Below, piece by piece: positions 22,725 to 34,519 of a DNA stretch of 64,000 nucleotides. Source of the stretch: Hsuehochloa calcarea (Eukaryota; Streptophyta; Magnoliopsida; Poales; Poaceae); contig CM070604.1 in NCBI GenBank assembly GCA_036346395.1, forward strand, positions 6,929,904 through 6,993,903, in the 5' to 3' direction. Numbering within the stretch: position 1 is the first letter of the stretch; every line of letters starts with the position of its first letter. Made by a program: the position numbers and the translations under genes. The notes beneath the pieces were generated by a model, which saw only the letters and a program-made list of their open reading frames with translations, had not been told where the DNA came from and searched no databases.

Positions 22725-25700
22725 TGTAGGACCGTAAAGGCGACTAGGGGGGTGAATAGGCGCTTTCTCAACTTTCTCGCCTAAATCAAATATAGCACGA
22801 ACTTTACTCCTTTAGCTATGAAAGCTAAGAAGATCAGTAAGAGCACAGTGGAAGCCTTATGCTAAATTTGATATACCCCTCAACCATATGACACAAAAGA
22901 AGAAAAGAACTCACTGTTTTAATCGGGTGCAGTGGTCGGACCGGCTACCACGGCGATCGACCGACGTTCAACCAATGGTCCGACCAAGCAACTAATCGAC
23001 GGTCGGACCGGTGGATATCGGTTCGACCCGGCAGTACTGGCGGTCTGAATAACACGGGCGGTCGGACCGCCGTTGCAACACCGGCTCGACCGGTTCGACC
23101 AAAGATCAAAACTCAACCCAAATCCAAAACGAAATTTGATCCAACTTTTGATTCAACCAATGAAACTTGACCAAATTTCGAGCACACCTCCCTAATGATA
23201 TTAGAGACCTAATTCTAGCGACGATCCTTCGATCCACTTCGCAGATCGATCTCTCGTGGTTTTGTAAGAAGTGCACAAACCCTAGAAATGTGAAAATCTT
23301 GATTCAAGACTTGCTCGTGGGGTTGATGATCTAGATGACTCTAGGAGTATCTCCTTTGAATCAAGGAAGCATCAAAATCATAGGAGAACAAAAGACCTTT
23401 CAATTAAGCATCACAAGATTGTTTGGCCACACAAGATGCTTACAAAGCCTCTCCAACAAGTATCCCCCACACATTCCATAACTCTTGAAGCAATCGCACA
23501 AGCCTCTTGTGTCCGAATCACATCAAAGCAAGATGGAGGCTTTGACTCAATATATCTCTCTTGGGTATTTTGGGTGTTGAAGATTTATGGTTCTCTTTTA
23601 CTAAAGAAGATGTTAAACCCTTTAGTGATGTTTTATCGTGGTTAAGTGAGAGGGTATAATCAAAGCAATTAATGGATATGATATGGAGTATCGTGGATGG
23701 GCCTGCAATGTGTGCATGATCGATTTTAACTAGGATCCTTGAAAGGAAAGTTGCATAAGATGAGGTTGTCCTCTAGTAGTTCTCGATGAGTCAGTGACTA
23801 TGAGTATGACTATATTTAGTCGTAATCAATAGATTTATTAAGAAGTGTGGAACGTTGATGAAATGGTTGATCAATAGAATTGTTTAGTTGCTAAACTTAT
23901 TAGATTATTTGGACTCAATGGATTAATCTAACTGCAAAGAAGAGAAATATAAGGATGTGTTCGATCGTGGTCTTAGTAGATAATAATATGGGATTTTCTT
24001 TAATTGATTATTTGATGATCTTATTTATGCTCGTGGGAATCCAAATAGAGAAATGACCATCAATTCATCCATGAGTGAATAATCATCAATGGTTTATGAT
24101 AACCTCTAGATTATAATTGGAGTGCACTATATTAGTGTGAGCATTCCTAATAGATGAAAGGTTGAAAGTCAAAAGTGATTTACTTATGTGTGGTTCATGA
24201 GGATGGTCAATGAGAATGACCTGTGTTTGCATGACGGTGAAAAATCGCCGATAATAATATGCCCTTGATGCGAGGGTTTTGGAATAACCTCTTAAATTGT
24301 GTAGTAGGTTCCCTCAAAAAAAAAATTATGTGGTTGTTGTAATGATGATATTGTAAGAATTTGGTATACTCTCAATTGAGGATGAGATAATAAAGTGGTA
24401 TGTAATACTTTGGTAAGCCGTTGGGGGCTTTATAAAGGAAGAGTTGACGATAATGAATCTTGTTAAGAGTGAATTATTTTTGATATTAGTAAGATTGTCA
24501 ATAAGAGAATGTGACACGTTGGAGTGGTAATGGTTCTTCTAGAGAGAAAGTAAGTTGATTGCTTTTAGTAATACCGGTTAAATGAAATGTCTGGAGTTTT
24601 GCATACGTGCTCTTTTGGGAGTTCATGATTTATGTAGTAGATGAGATTATTTGAGTATTGTGATGTATGGGAAGGTTCCGTCTGTTCCTAAAATAGTCCA
24701 AGAGACCAAGCATAAACCTTTGAATCAAGGAAGCATCAAAATCATCCAAAAGGGAGAAGAACACAATGAGAACAAAAGACCTTTCAATTAAGCATCACAA
24801 GATTGTTTGGCCACACAAGATGCTTACAAAGCCTCTCCAACAAGGAGGGCAAGAGCTCACACAAGGAGCACACTCCAAACCCTAGTTCTCCTCTCCTCTC
24901 CTCCAAACCCTAGAAAAAGGAAGAAGGGGTCAAATGAATGCTTGAAGAGAGTTTTCCATCTCCCCCCCTTTCTATTTATACTAGAGAGCTAGGGTTTCAC
25001 TTTTGGGACCACTTACACATGGGACCCACACACATAACTCTTGAAGCAATCATCCAAAAGGGAGAAGAACACAATGAGAACAAAAGACCTTTCAATTAAG
25101 CTTCACCACGTGTAGGTTGATCAGCGGTTCTCATCACGTCGCCAAGCCTCTTGTGTCCGAATCACATCGGAACCTTTCAGAGACTCGCACTGATATCCGC
25201 ACCGCCTGAACCAACCAGCTGCACCGAACCACCCGTTCGATCCATCTTGCCCATTCTGCACCATGCTTGAGTCACACGACCTCACCCGGTATCCATGACC
25301 GTTCTGGACCTCAGCTCTCCAAGCGTAGTCCCGATCCACCCACCGTTGACGTCGTTGACCTGCAAGCCACCTGCACAGCAATAGACAAACAAACCGCTTC
25401 CGGAAACAAGTTCTTCACAACTTGACCCACGTTAGCTCCGCAATGCAATATACATCAATAAAGCATCGAAGCTCATATAATAAACACAATCAAATCAACT
25501 CAATGCAAACTTGGCTAACCTCCAAGTCAATGCCGGTCTGACCGCCCCACAAGGCCGGTCCGACCGGTTTCAGGCCGGTCCGACCGCTCCCACAACTCGG
25601 CGGTCGGACGGTCAAAAGGACTTAGCAAATTTCCAGCGTGAAAATCCAAACCTTCTGGAATTTTCAACTCAATAGAACTTTTGACTGGGAGCTCCAAAAA

Positions 25701-25974
25701 TGATGGGACCACATCCAGGAGACTCCCCTCACTTGCCTACACAACCTTTTTTGGCTCAGCTCCAAAAATGACATTTCAATTTTTCGGTCGGACCGGCCAA
25801 AGATGGCCACGGACCTCCCCACGCGGCCCGACCGCTCGACACAACCTGGCCGACCAGCTTGTGGTCTGACAGCCTTGGAGCAAACCTGAAAACGCGAGAT
25901 TTTGCAAACCAACAACGCCATTGCCAATTGACTCATCATCCTGAGATCGTGCACATATCCTCACGATATCCACA
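22725..25974. mobile_element. 3.25-kb LTR-type insertion with shuffled internal duplications
   Basis: The segment starts TGTAGGACCG and ends GATATCCACA, flanked by the 5-base target duplication ATGTT (22720-22724 and 25975-25979). This is the structure of an LTR retrotransposon product. It has no recognisable protein. Both flanks are rich in the motif CGGTCGGACCG and variants (22920-23110 and 25530-25870). A block starting AATCAAGGAAGCATCAAAATC near 23357 recurs near 24721, and part of it recurs near 25045. The part from about 23640 to 24715 is unrelated AT-rich DNA. It could be a rearranged large solo LTR or a non-coding derivative; I cannot decide. Confidence 0.75.
23357..24845. repeat. Direct duplication inside the 3.25-kb element
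   Basis: About 100 bases at 23357-23460 (AATCAAGGAAGC to CCTCTCCAACAAG) recur at about 24721-24843, where 26 extra bases are inserted after AAAATCAT. The shared block GAGAACAAAAGACC is found a third time near 25076. Confidence 0.85.
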
Positions 25975-28235
25975 ATGTTTTTTTTTTGCTTTGCTTATCT
26001 ACATGTCTTCTTCTGTATCTTTTGTTCTTATCTGTCAATTTTTATTTCTTGTATTGATTGTTGAGGGAACTACTTATATTTTCTCCTTTTAAGTTTTCTT
26101 ACACGCTGTTAATAGTAATTTATTACAGTTATGTTATGTTAATAGTAATTTATTACAGTTATGTTATGTTATTTTTTAAGATTCACGTCATTTTCTGATG
26201 AGTGCAACAATTTTTTGATTAATGTGAATCTTCCTGTTGCTTATTGTTAATGTTTATATATGTATTGAGTATATATGTTTGTCTCATTGTTGTGTGTTAT
26301 TGTTCGATGGTTAAGCAAAACCAACACTACTTGCAAGATTCTTCTAGTGATTTTGACTCTCTATACGACATTGTCAATAATAGCGAACATATTAATGATG
26401 ATTCTCAAGATTTAGAAATGCCACCTTCTGATTCTTTGAAGTGACCAGTTCATGTTAGTATTATTTTGATTTCTTTTAAGTTGTTTTTTTTAGTTTTCTT
26501 TATTTTTTACATCATTCAGGTTCGTTCCTCATCTGATGACGAAGTTCTTTATGAGGCCCTTTATAAAGTATACAAGAAGTAGGTTATTATTTTTTGTATT
26601 TTTGTCTTCAAAGTTGCAGCCATGTCTATAATGTTAATATTATCTTAATTGTTTTCTTAAATATTTTTAGAAAATAAGATCACTTAAGAGAAAACTTAGA
26701 AGTCGTTGTAATCAAGAATCTGTGAAGGTAATTTTTAGTTTAGTATTGTTCTTTTGTTGTTGCATTAATTTTATTTGATTATATTTCCTACTCCGTAATA
26801 TAATATTTTGTACTTTTTGTAGAGCAAGAAATGTAAGGATGAAAGTTCTAAACCTGGACCCTTTTCAAGATTTTATCTCAAATATTTCTGTGAAGTTTTG
26901 GAATCTCTTACTCCTTACCAGATGAGTGTGATTCAGAAATTTGGATTTGGTTGCCTTTTAAAACTTGAGAAGTGTTGTGTCCCTAACAAGTTTGTCAAGT
27001 GGGTTGCTCAACAAGTTGATGTTAGATCATCTGATATCATAAGATCTGAGAAGGTTATTGCAATCAACAAGCAGTCTGTACATATGGTTCTTGATCTACC
27101 TATCGAAGGGAATGAGCTCATTTCAGATAGTGATGCTGGTAGATGTTTTCTTGTTTCTAAGTTTCAATTGACATCTATGCCGCAGTGTACATATTTTGGC
27201 AACATTTTTAAGAACAATACTGATCTGAGTGATGATATGATTTTTATTTGCTTTATGATTGTTGCCATATCCTCTTTCTTGTGTCCAAATTCAAGCCTTT
27301 ATCCAAGTCCAAAATATTTTAGTGCGCTTGAAGATGTTTCTGCTGTTAAGTATTTAAATTGGTCCAAGTTTGTTTATGATTCGTTGATGTCTAGTTTGAA
27401 AAAAAATTCAACAATACTAATAAGGCCACTGGCAAGAAGTCAAAGGCTCTAGGAGGATGCATGTATTTCCTGGCCGTGAGTTTGTTTTTTTATAGCTTCT
27501 CTTGTATTTATTTGTTTCGTCATGCATTCATTCTTTTATAATTTATTTATTGATGCAAAATTAACTTCACGGGTATATTATCTGGATTTCGTCAACTTTA
27601 GTCAAAACCAAGTGGAGGGTGGTCTTCCTCGAATTAATTTTTGGAAGGGGAATATGATCAGATGTTATTCAGAACTAGATCAAGCAAGTAGTCATTCTTA
27701 TGGAAAACGACCTCTTATTGAATTTTCTACTTCCTCTTATTTCCATGGTATACTTTTTTCATTGACATTCTAATATATTGTTGGTGTTAATATACAATAC
27801 ATTATTATATTTTTGTGTATTGTGTTTATTTATTTATTTATTTTTGTACTTGTTAGAATTTTGTTTTCGCAGATAAATGTTCAAGAGGTTCAAAGCAACA
27901 TTCGTCCCCTAACTCGTCTGGGATGAAAGCACCATCTGCTATTTTCAGATTAAAACTAGGCTTGTCTGTTGGAGCTAATTTACCAAATGAGGTATGGTTG
28001 TTTGTATTTATTTTGTTGTCTTCTTTTCCGCACCTTTTTATTTTACCATCTCTGGTATTAGATAAGGAAGCTTTATTGGATGTGGCTATAAATGTTTTTG
28101 TTCACTAGTAAATATACGATAATTTTTTCTTCATGTTATTTTTATTATTTGAAATCTCATCTTCAGGTAAAAGATGCGATCTGCTTTCTGGTTCAAAAGA
28201 ACCATGAAGATTAATCTGAATCTAGTAATACAAAG

Positions 28236-30649
28236 TGTAACACCCCAGCCCAACACTGAGCCTGGAATGCCACTAAACTACTCTCTAAACCAATAATTAT
28301 CGACACACTATCAAAAATTACAGCAAGAAAACAATGATAATCATATCCATATATCACAAAAGAACATGCATACTTATGGTTCAAACGATAATAAATAATC
28401 AATTGGAAATAAACCAGGTAAACAGTCCAAAATAGCATCAACCAATGAATCCAAATTATTAAAGCAAATAGTCTAGTCCAAACGATGTCCTAAACTTTAT
28501 TCAATAACTAACATGTCCAGGAGTAAACCAACTCTGAATGAAAAGATTATGAAGGTAAATGATCATAAGTGGTCCATGTGCTCTACTCGCTCTCAGTTAC
28601 GGCATCCTCGAAGATCACCTAAAGACAACAATAGAGCAAGGGTGAGTCCACGACTCAGCAAACACATCCATAAACAACGAACAACAATAAATCAACAACA
28701 TTCAATAAATTCATTATCATCACAGGCACTTCCATTAATATTCTCATGCAGTTATATTCTCTTTGATTCACATCCATTAATCTCATGTACCAATGCAAAT
28801 CTATTCTACATGTCCACATGCACTTCTTTCGCAGATATACAGATAGCGTGAGTGAATGCTCGCGACAACATTCACTCTCAAGCCCGTTCCTCCAAAAGGA
28901 TCGGGGACCTCCTCCACTCCCGTGGAGTTGTGATCATTCATGATCACCTTCTCTTATGCAAAGATGCTTATGAATGCAAACATGCAAACTCCATCATAAA
29001 CATCATATCCAACTTTTCATCATGTCCATTAACAATATAAATCCATACCATTCCATTGCTTGCAATTAAACAAAATAAAAGCACAACAATAATGGTAATA
29101 GAAGATAAAGAAAATCGTTGATCGATCATTGATCGCTGTCTACCATGCACTTGCCTTTACTAGTTGCGACCTTGATCCTCTCTATATTAAATACACCAAC
29201 TTCAATACAAATTACAGCAACAAGAATAGCAATCACTATGCTTCGCTCCTACACGTCCCCAAATATACCACGTTACGCCGGTACCGAAAAGTTACCCATT
29301 GCGGTCTTAGTACTAAAACGAACGTAACTTTTGACTCGAAAGTCCGATCACCACAAACCACCCCATTCTGGATTCTTCATAAAATTACCCACATTTTCTT
29401 AGATTACACAGTCTTCTAATTAAATCGTCTAACCCTCCGTATTTAGCCCAGAAAACCGATCTGTCCGCTTCGGAACAGCAGTCTTACTAAATTCATAACT
29501 TTTGTTTTATCCAACCAAAATGCGTGTTCTCAGATTCTACAGAACCATTGAACAATTAGCTACAACTTTCATGTAGATCAAAAACTCTAATTAGTGGAGT
29601 TACTATTTTTAATCTACAGTCTACCAAAACAGCGCCGAAAGATGACAACCGTAAAAACAGCAGCCTTCCGAAAGTCATAACTCGATTTCTACTTGTCCGA
29701 TTGACATGATTAAATATGCTAAAGAAAGCTATCGACAATATCTACAATTAACTAGTAGATGACCTTTCCAAAATTCGCCATTACGATATCCGAATAAATC
29801 GTACAACGGACAGCAGGTTAACCAAATTCATTAATCGGCATCTCGTCTACAAATTAAAGAACCCTCTCTAATTAACCTCAGTTATAATCTCTAATTGCTG
29901 CATGCATGTAAAGCTACACGGCTAAACTAATCAACTACTAATTAGCAGTGTCTACTCATCTATCTCTATGTGCTGTACAACAAGCACTAAGCAACAAGCA
30001 AAGGAAATACAAACCGAATTAGCAAAGAGTGCGAGCGATCAAGCAGCAGCAGAATAATGACGCGGCTCCAAAGAATATTGGTCACGGGCAAGAGAAGAAA
30101 ACTCACGCAGCAGCCACGCGGTCTCGCTCCACGCTGCTCTCGCGCAAGCAGCGCAAGAAAGCGATTCAAAGACAGCGCGGCGCGGCAGCAGCCGCGACAC
30201 GCAGACGGTCAGGCGAACCAATGGCGGTCAGGCGCTTACGCCACGCGGCGGAAAAATCTCACGAGGGTTTCGCTCGGCGTAAGCAGAAGGCAGTCTTCGG
30301 CTCCCCTCGGTGCAGCGTCCCATGCGCAAAGGCAACAACAGACAAAGAATAACCGCTTTCGGGTGCACAGGGAGAATTGGTTGGCGGCGGCGCAAGCAGG
30401 AAAAGGCGGCGCACAGCAAACGATTTTTTGGCTGGCGGCGGCTTGGTTGGGAAGAAAAAGAATTGGCTAGGGTTTCTAGAAAATCCACAATCCATTTATA
30501 TAGCTCTTAAAAATTCTGAAATTCTATTTCCACGTATACTAAATTCTTTAATTACGCACAAGCCCTAAATTCTTTAACTAATTAATTTAATTACACTCCG
30601 ACCCTTAAGACGCTTTTATTAATATTAATATTATTTTCAGAGTATTACA
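28236..30649 (-). mobile_element. 2.4-kb solo LTR (gypsy-type) inside the Ulp1-like gene
   Basis: The segment starts TGTAACACCCCAGCCC and ends GAGTATTACA, with the 5-base target duplication CAAAG on both sides (28231-28235 and 30650-30654). Removing it rejoins Ulp1-like coding sequence. No gag or pol and no second LTR are present, so it is a solo LTR left by recombination. The minus strand has a TATATAAA (30495-30502) followed by a GC-rich leader, which sets the orientation. ORFs of 60-140 codons in the GC-rich part (30030-30510) have no family resemblance. Confidence 0.85.
30495..30502 (-). promoter_or_regulatory. TATA box of the solo LTR
   Basis: TATATAAA on the minus strand, about 150 bases from the LTR start and just ahead of its GC-rich leader. 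It is a plausible LTR promoter reading leftward. Confidence 0.45.
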
Positions 30650-33600
30650 CAAAGTATGAGATTTTAGTGCTAAATGTACTTCAATTATTGTCCGAGGTTA
30701 GTTCCAAGGATTTTTGTGATCATCCAGCTGAGAAAGGAGACAGTCATAATAATCATTTTCTTGAAGCTAGCGATTGCAACAAGATGAAGTCTTAAACCAA
30801 AAAGGCAATGAAATGGATGGTCTTGTTAATAGTGCTTCACCTGATGGGAAATTTAGTGTAGCTGAGAATATAGCTCCCATTAATGATTTATCTGTCAAAA
30901 TTCCTTTCGAAGATCAAGTATCCAAAAAGAATGGCAGTGATGGTAAGCATTGTTCCACTTAATTTTATGTTGTGTTTTCATCTATGTGTTTAATTTTTTC
31001 TTGGCAGATTGTTGTCTTTTCTCCTTGTTTTATATTAACAGTTGAGTTCATTTGCGAGAAAAAAATCAACAAAGAGGTCATCTTCTGAAGGCATTCCTAT
31101 TGTATCTCCCACAAGTACACAATCTCCATCGTATGAAATTTCTGCTTTTCACAAGGTATGTGTCCATCTATTATGTAATTTGTATTTTTGTGATCAACTT
31201 CCTTCCTGCTATATTTTGTTATTTATTGGTTTTGAATTGTAGCATTTTGTATCTCAACATAAATCTCTATCATCGTCGCCCTGTAATAAAGTTCAAGTAC
31301 CTGATCAGCCGTTGAATAATGATTGCTCCATTGATAAAGGTTCATTTGCTAGTTTGAATGTTAACTCATCTGTTGTTAACCTAGTTAAGAAGAAGCTTAC
31401 AAAGCCAAGTATTACCAAAATAGTAATTATTATTATAAAGTTAATTTCAATTCCGTTTTATCAGTTTGATAATTCTTTTATTATTTGCAGTGGATTCTAT
31501 TTCTTCTCCTGTTTGCGATAGTTCTAAAGAAGTCAAATGTTCTTCTGTTCCTACATCAAGTGGTTCGTTACGAACTTTCTTGAATTTGAATCTAATATGT
31601 CTTATAATTTTGTTTTATTTGTCTCTACAGTTTCAATATCTCTTTTATTTTTTATTAGGTCCTATTCCTATTGTTAGTAAACAGATGTCAAGGTTTCTTC
31701 GCGTAAATGATAGAGAACCAGAAAAAGAATCAACCCAAAGTGTTCAACTTCAGTTTAATCTTCTAGACCCAGATGAAGAACGTAGATATGCTGCTCATTG
31801 AAAGTCAATGATGGAGGAAGCTTCCAAAGAATTAGATAATAAATCTATTGTTGAGGAGGACACTAGTGTACAAGTTCAAAATAATTATTCATTAGGTATT
31901 GGTGAAGATTTGAAAGTATCATCAAAATTGCCTTCACTATGTGCAAGTCAATATGTCCCTACAGAGGTTATTTATTTATCCTTTATTTTTATTCGTTACT
32001 TGTCAGCTATTATTCATGTTATTTTAAGATTTTTTTGTTAAATTCTTCAACTTTCTAATGTCGATTGTGAATTACCATTTGTTTTGCTACATTTTACATT
32101 TTATTATTTATTGTAAATCTGTTAATGTCATTATTGTAATTTTGTTTCAGTATTTTGTCAGCATTTTGTATTGTCTAGTTTTCAATTTATGCTGCTTTCA
32201 TAAACCAATATGACATCTTTTTTCAGCCTGCTATTGTGATGGTTACTTTGGAGCATTCTCAATACAGCAATACTAACCCATCTGATAAGAATCGTCTAAC
32301 TTAACCTCATGTCATTTCTACCCCTGCTCCTATTGCAGCTGTCGACAGTGCTGGAAATGTTATTTTTGTGAGTATTGCAGCTTTTGACTCCTCCTCCTAT
32401 TTTATTTTTTGATTTGTTTTGTACTTCCTTGATTCGGTTAAGATAGTGTCTTCCTTTTTATTGAGTAATGTTCTAGTAACATCACCCTTATATTGTTTTG
32501 GCTTAGTTTAATCTGTCATTTTCTACAAGTTAACAGTGTTTTGGTCATTGGTAATTTCAGTTATATTAATTTCAACTTTCAATTAAGGTGTGATTGTGCT
32601 TTTTAGTTTAGGTTGTATTTAATAATATTTACTACGTGTGTTGCATACAAGCTTGTATTTATTTTTCTGCTTTCATTTTAGTCTCAGGGATCTCGAGATG
32701 TTCAAATTTTGGGTGAAAAGAAATTTGTTGATAGGTGCACTCAGCTATGCAACCAAACTGATAAGTTGTATGATAACATGAACAGTACAAATATAACAGA
32801 CTTGCACATGTCTTCTTATTTGTTCAACCCCACTCCTCTTGACAAACTCTATTCTCGTCTTTCCAATGTGAAAACTGTTAATATTACAAGTGGTTCTACA
32901 TCTGGAGGAAGAGAGCCACCTTATGATCGTCGAAGAATTGTTATTCCCGCAAGGTGCAATCTTAGTCCTTTTGTTCCGCAGACTGGCCGTTTTCCTATTT
33001 TTGCAATTGAAAGGTGTCATTACCTTGCAATTTGTCGACTTGCTGAAAGCCACCAATGGCAAGCATATGTTTTTTAATCATAGTTGTTAAATTAATGTCA
33101 TTATTCTTGTATCTTCTCCTCTGGTTTTTTAGTACTTTCTGTATTTTTTTTGTCATGGAAAAGCTGGTATTCAACTGTGAAAGACTCATTGCTCTTATAG
33201 ATCTATTGGAGAATCGATAGTTCATGCTGGTCATGTTGATAACTTCCTTATGAATGTTTATTGTCGTCATTTTTTTAGGAATGCCACCCTGGAGTTTCAA
33301 AGAAGCATTTTTTCTACTCTTATATAGGGGTTAGTTCTATTTTATTCTTTACTATATTTGTTTTTAAGCTATAGTTGTTGTTCAGTTTACTAGAGTTTTT
33401 GTTTGTTTTTTGTAGTTTCATACTTGTTGCTATAATGCATATTTGCAGGAAAGCATTTTGAATCTTGCTGGTGAAACTCAGTTATCTCTTGTAAAGCGTG
33501 ATTTTGAAGGTGCTGCCTATGCTAGATCGTTGTCTTCTTCAAATATGATATGTATTATATAATATTTGCCATTTTCATGTTTTTCTTGTATTTTCTGATA

Positions 33601-34519
33601 TAGTATATGCTACATGCATTCTCAAATGTATTTGCTTTGTCTTTTGCTATATTGTGATATTCTTATAAATGTTGTCTTGCAACTATTTTTTCCTATATGC
33701 CTTGATCATCATTGGTTCTTGTTTGTCGTTCTAATTCAAGACAAGAAAATTTCTTTTCTGAACTTATATCTCTCAAAAGTCATATTTTCAAACTCATGCA
33801 AGAAATGTTCTAGCAAGAATTCCTTTTTTATTCATATTTTTAATATATTATTAGTATATACTATTTGCATTGACATTTTTTGTGTTTACCATATATTTTA
33901 GGTTGACACTTTCAAAGAACTATGGGAAGAATTTGTAAAAGTTGATGTTGGTTTTGAGAAGTTCAGGGTGATTTACCCTAGGGTACCAATGCAAGATAAC
34001 AAGTAGGTAGTTTGTTGTAATCTACATTTTATTTTTCAATGTAGTTCCATTGTTACAGTAAATTTGCTTATGTTAAGTTTTTGCTTTTCTTTGCTAGGAA
34101 TGACTGTGGAGTTTTTGTTATGAAATTTATGGAGCTGTGGAACCCGGGAGTAGATTTAACAAGGCAATTCTCGCAAGCAAATATCGATAACATTAGGATC
34201 AAGTATGCAAATCAACTATATTTCAGTCGTTGAACTAAGTAAATAAGGATTTGGTGACAAATTTCTTTGACCCGGTTAGTTTTTACTATTTTTATTATTT
34301 TGTTTAATATTTATTACCCATGAGTGTTCATTTCTTTAATTTTATTTTTTTAGGGTGATTTTCCTCGAGTTGGCAACCCATGAAGATTAATCTTATCGTC
34401 ATTTCTTTTGGCATTAAACTAGTCTTCGATCATTTTCGTTTATATCATGGAGCAAGCTTTGATCTTTTCCAATTTGTATTTGTTTGATGTTCAGGCATGC
34501 AAATCTTTTCCAATATCAT

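Larger units (their letters stand above)
26822..34233 (+). pseudogene. Ulp1-like cysteine protease gene of a Mutator-like element
   Basis: An intron-rich, AT-rich gene with the plant transposon Ulp1 (C48) layout. The large first recognisable exon (about 26822-27477) carries LTPYQMSVIQKFGFGCLLKL and KWVAQQVDV, the conserved N-terminal block of these proteins; a slip in an A run near 27405 breaks its end. Further exons lie at about 27583-27762 (YYLDFVNFSQNQVEGGLPRI), 32683-33075, 33680-33790 and 33901-34004, and the last at 34100-34233. The protease motifs are visible: His in LDHHWFLFVV (about 33702), Gln in RVPMQDN and Cys in NDCGVFVMKF. The Asp after the His (usually FLDS) reads FLN. Several frameshifts and stops, plus a 2.4-kb solo LTR at 28236, make it a pseudogene. 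Such proteins may act on SUMO-like conjugates; their role in transposition is unknown. Confidence 0.8.

Noticed and set aside
30029..30510. Overlapping open frames of 60-137 codons
   Set aside because: They lie in the GC-rich leader of the 2.4-kb solo LTR, whose borders are fixed by the target duplication; no domain is recognisable.
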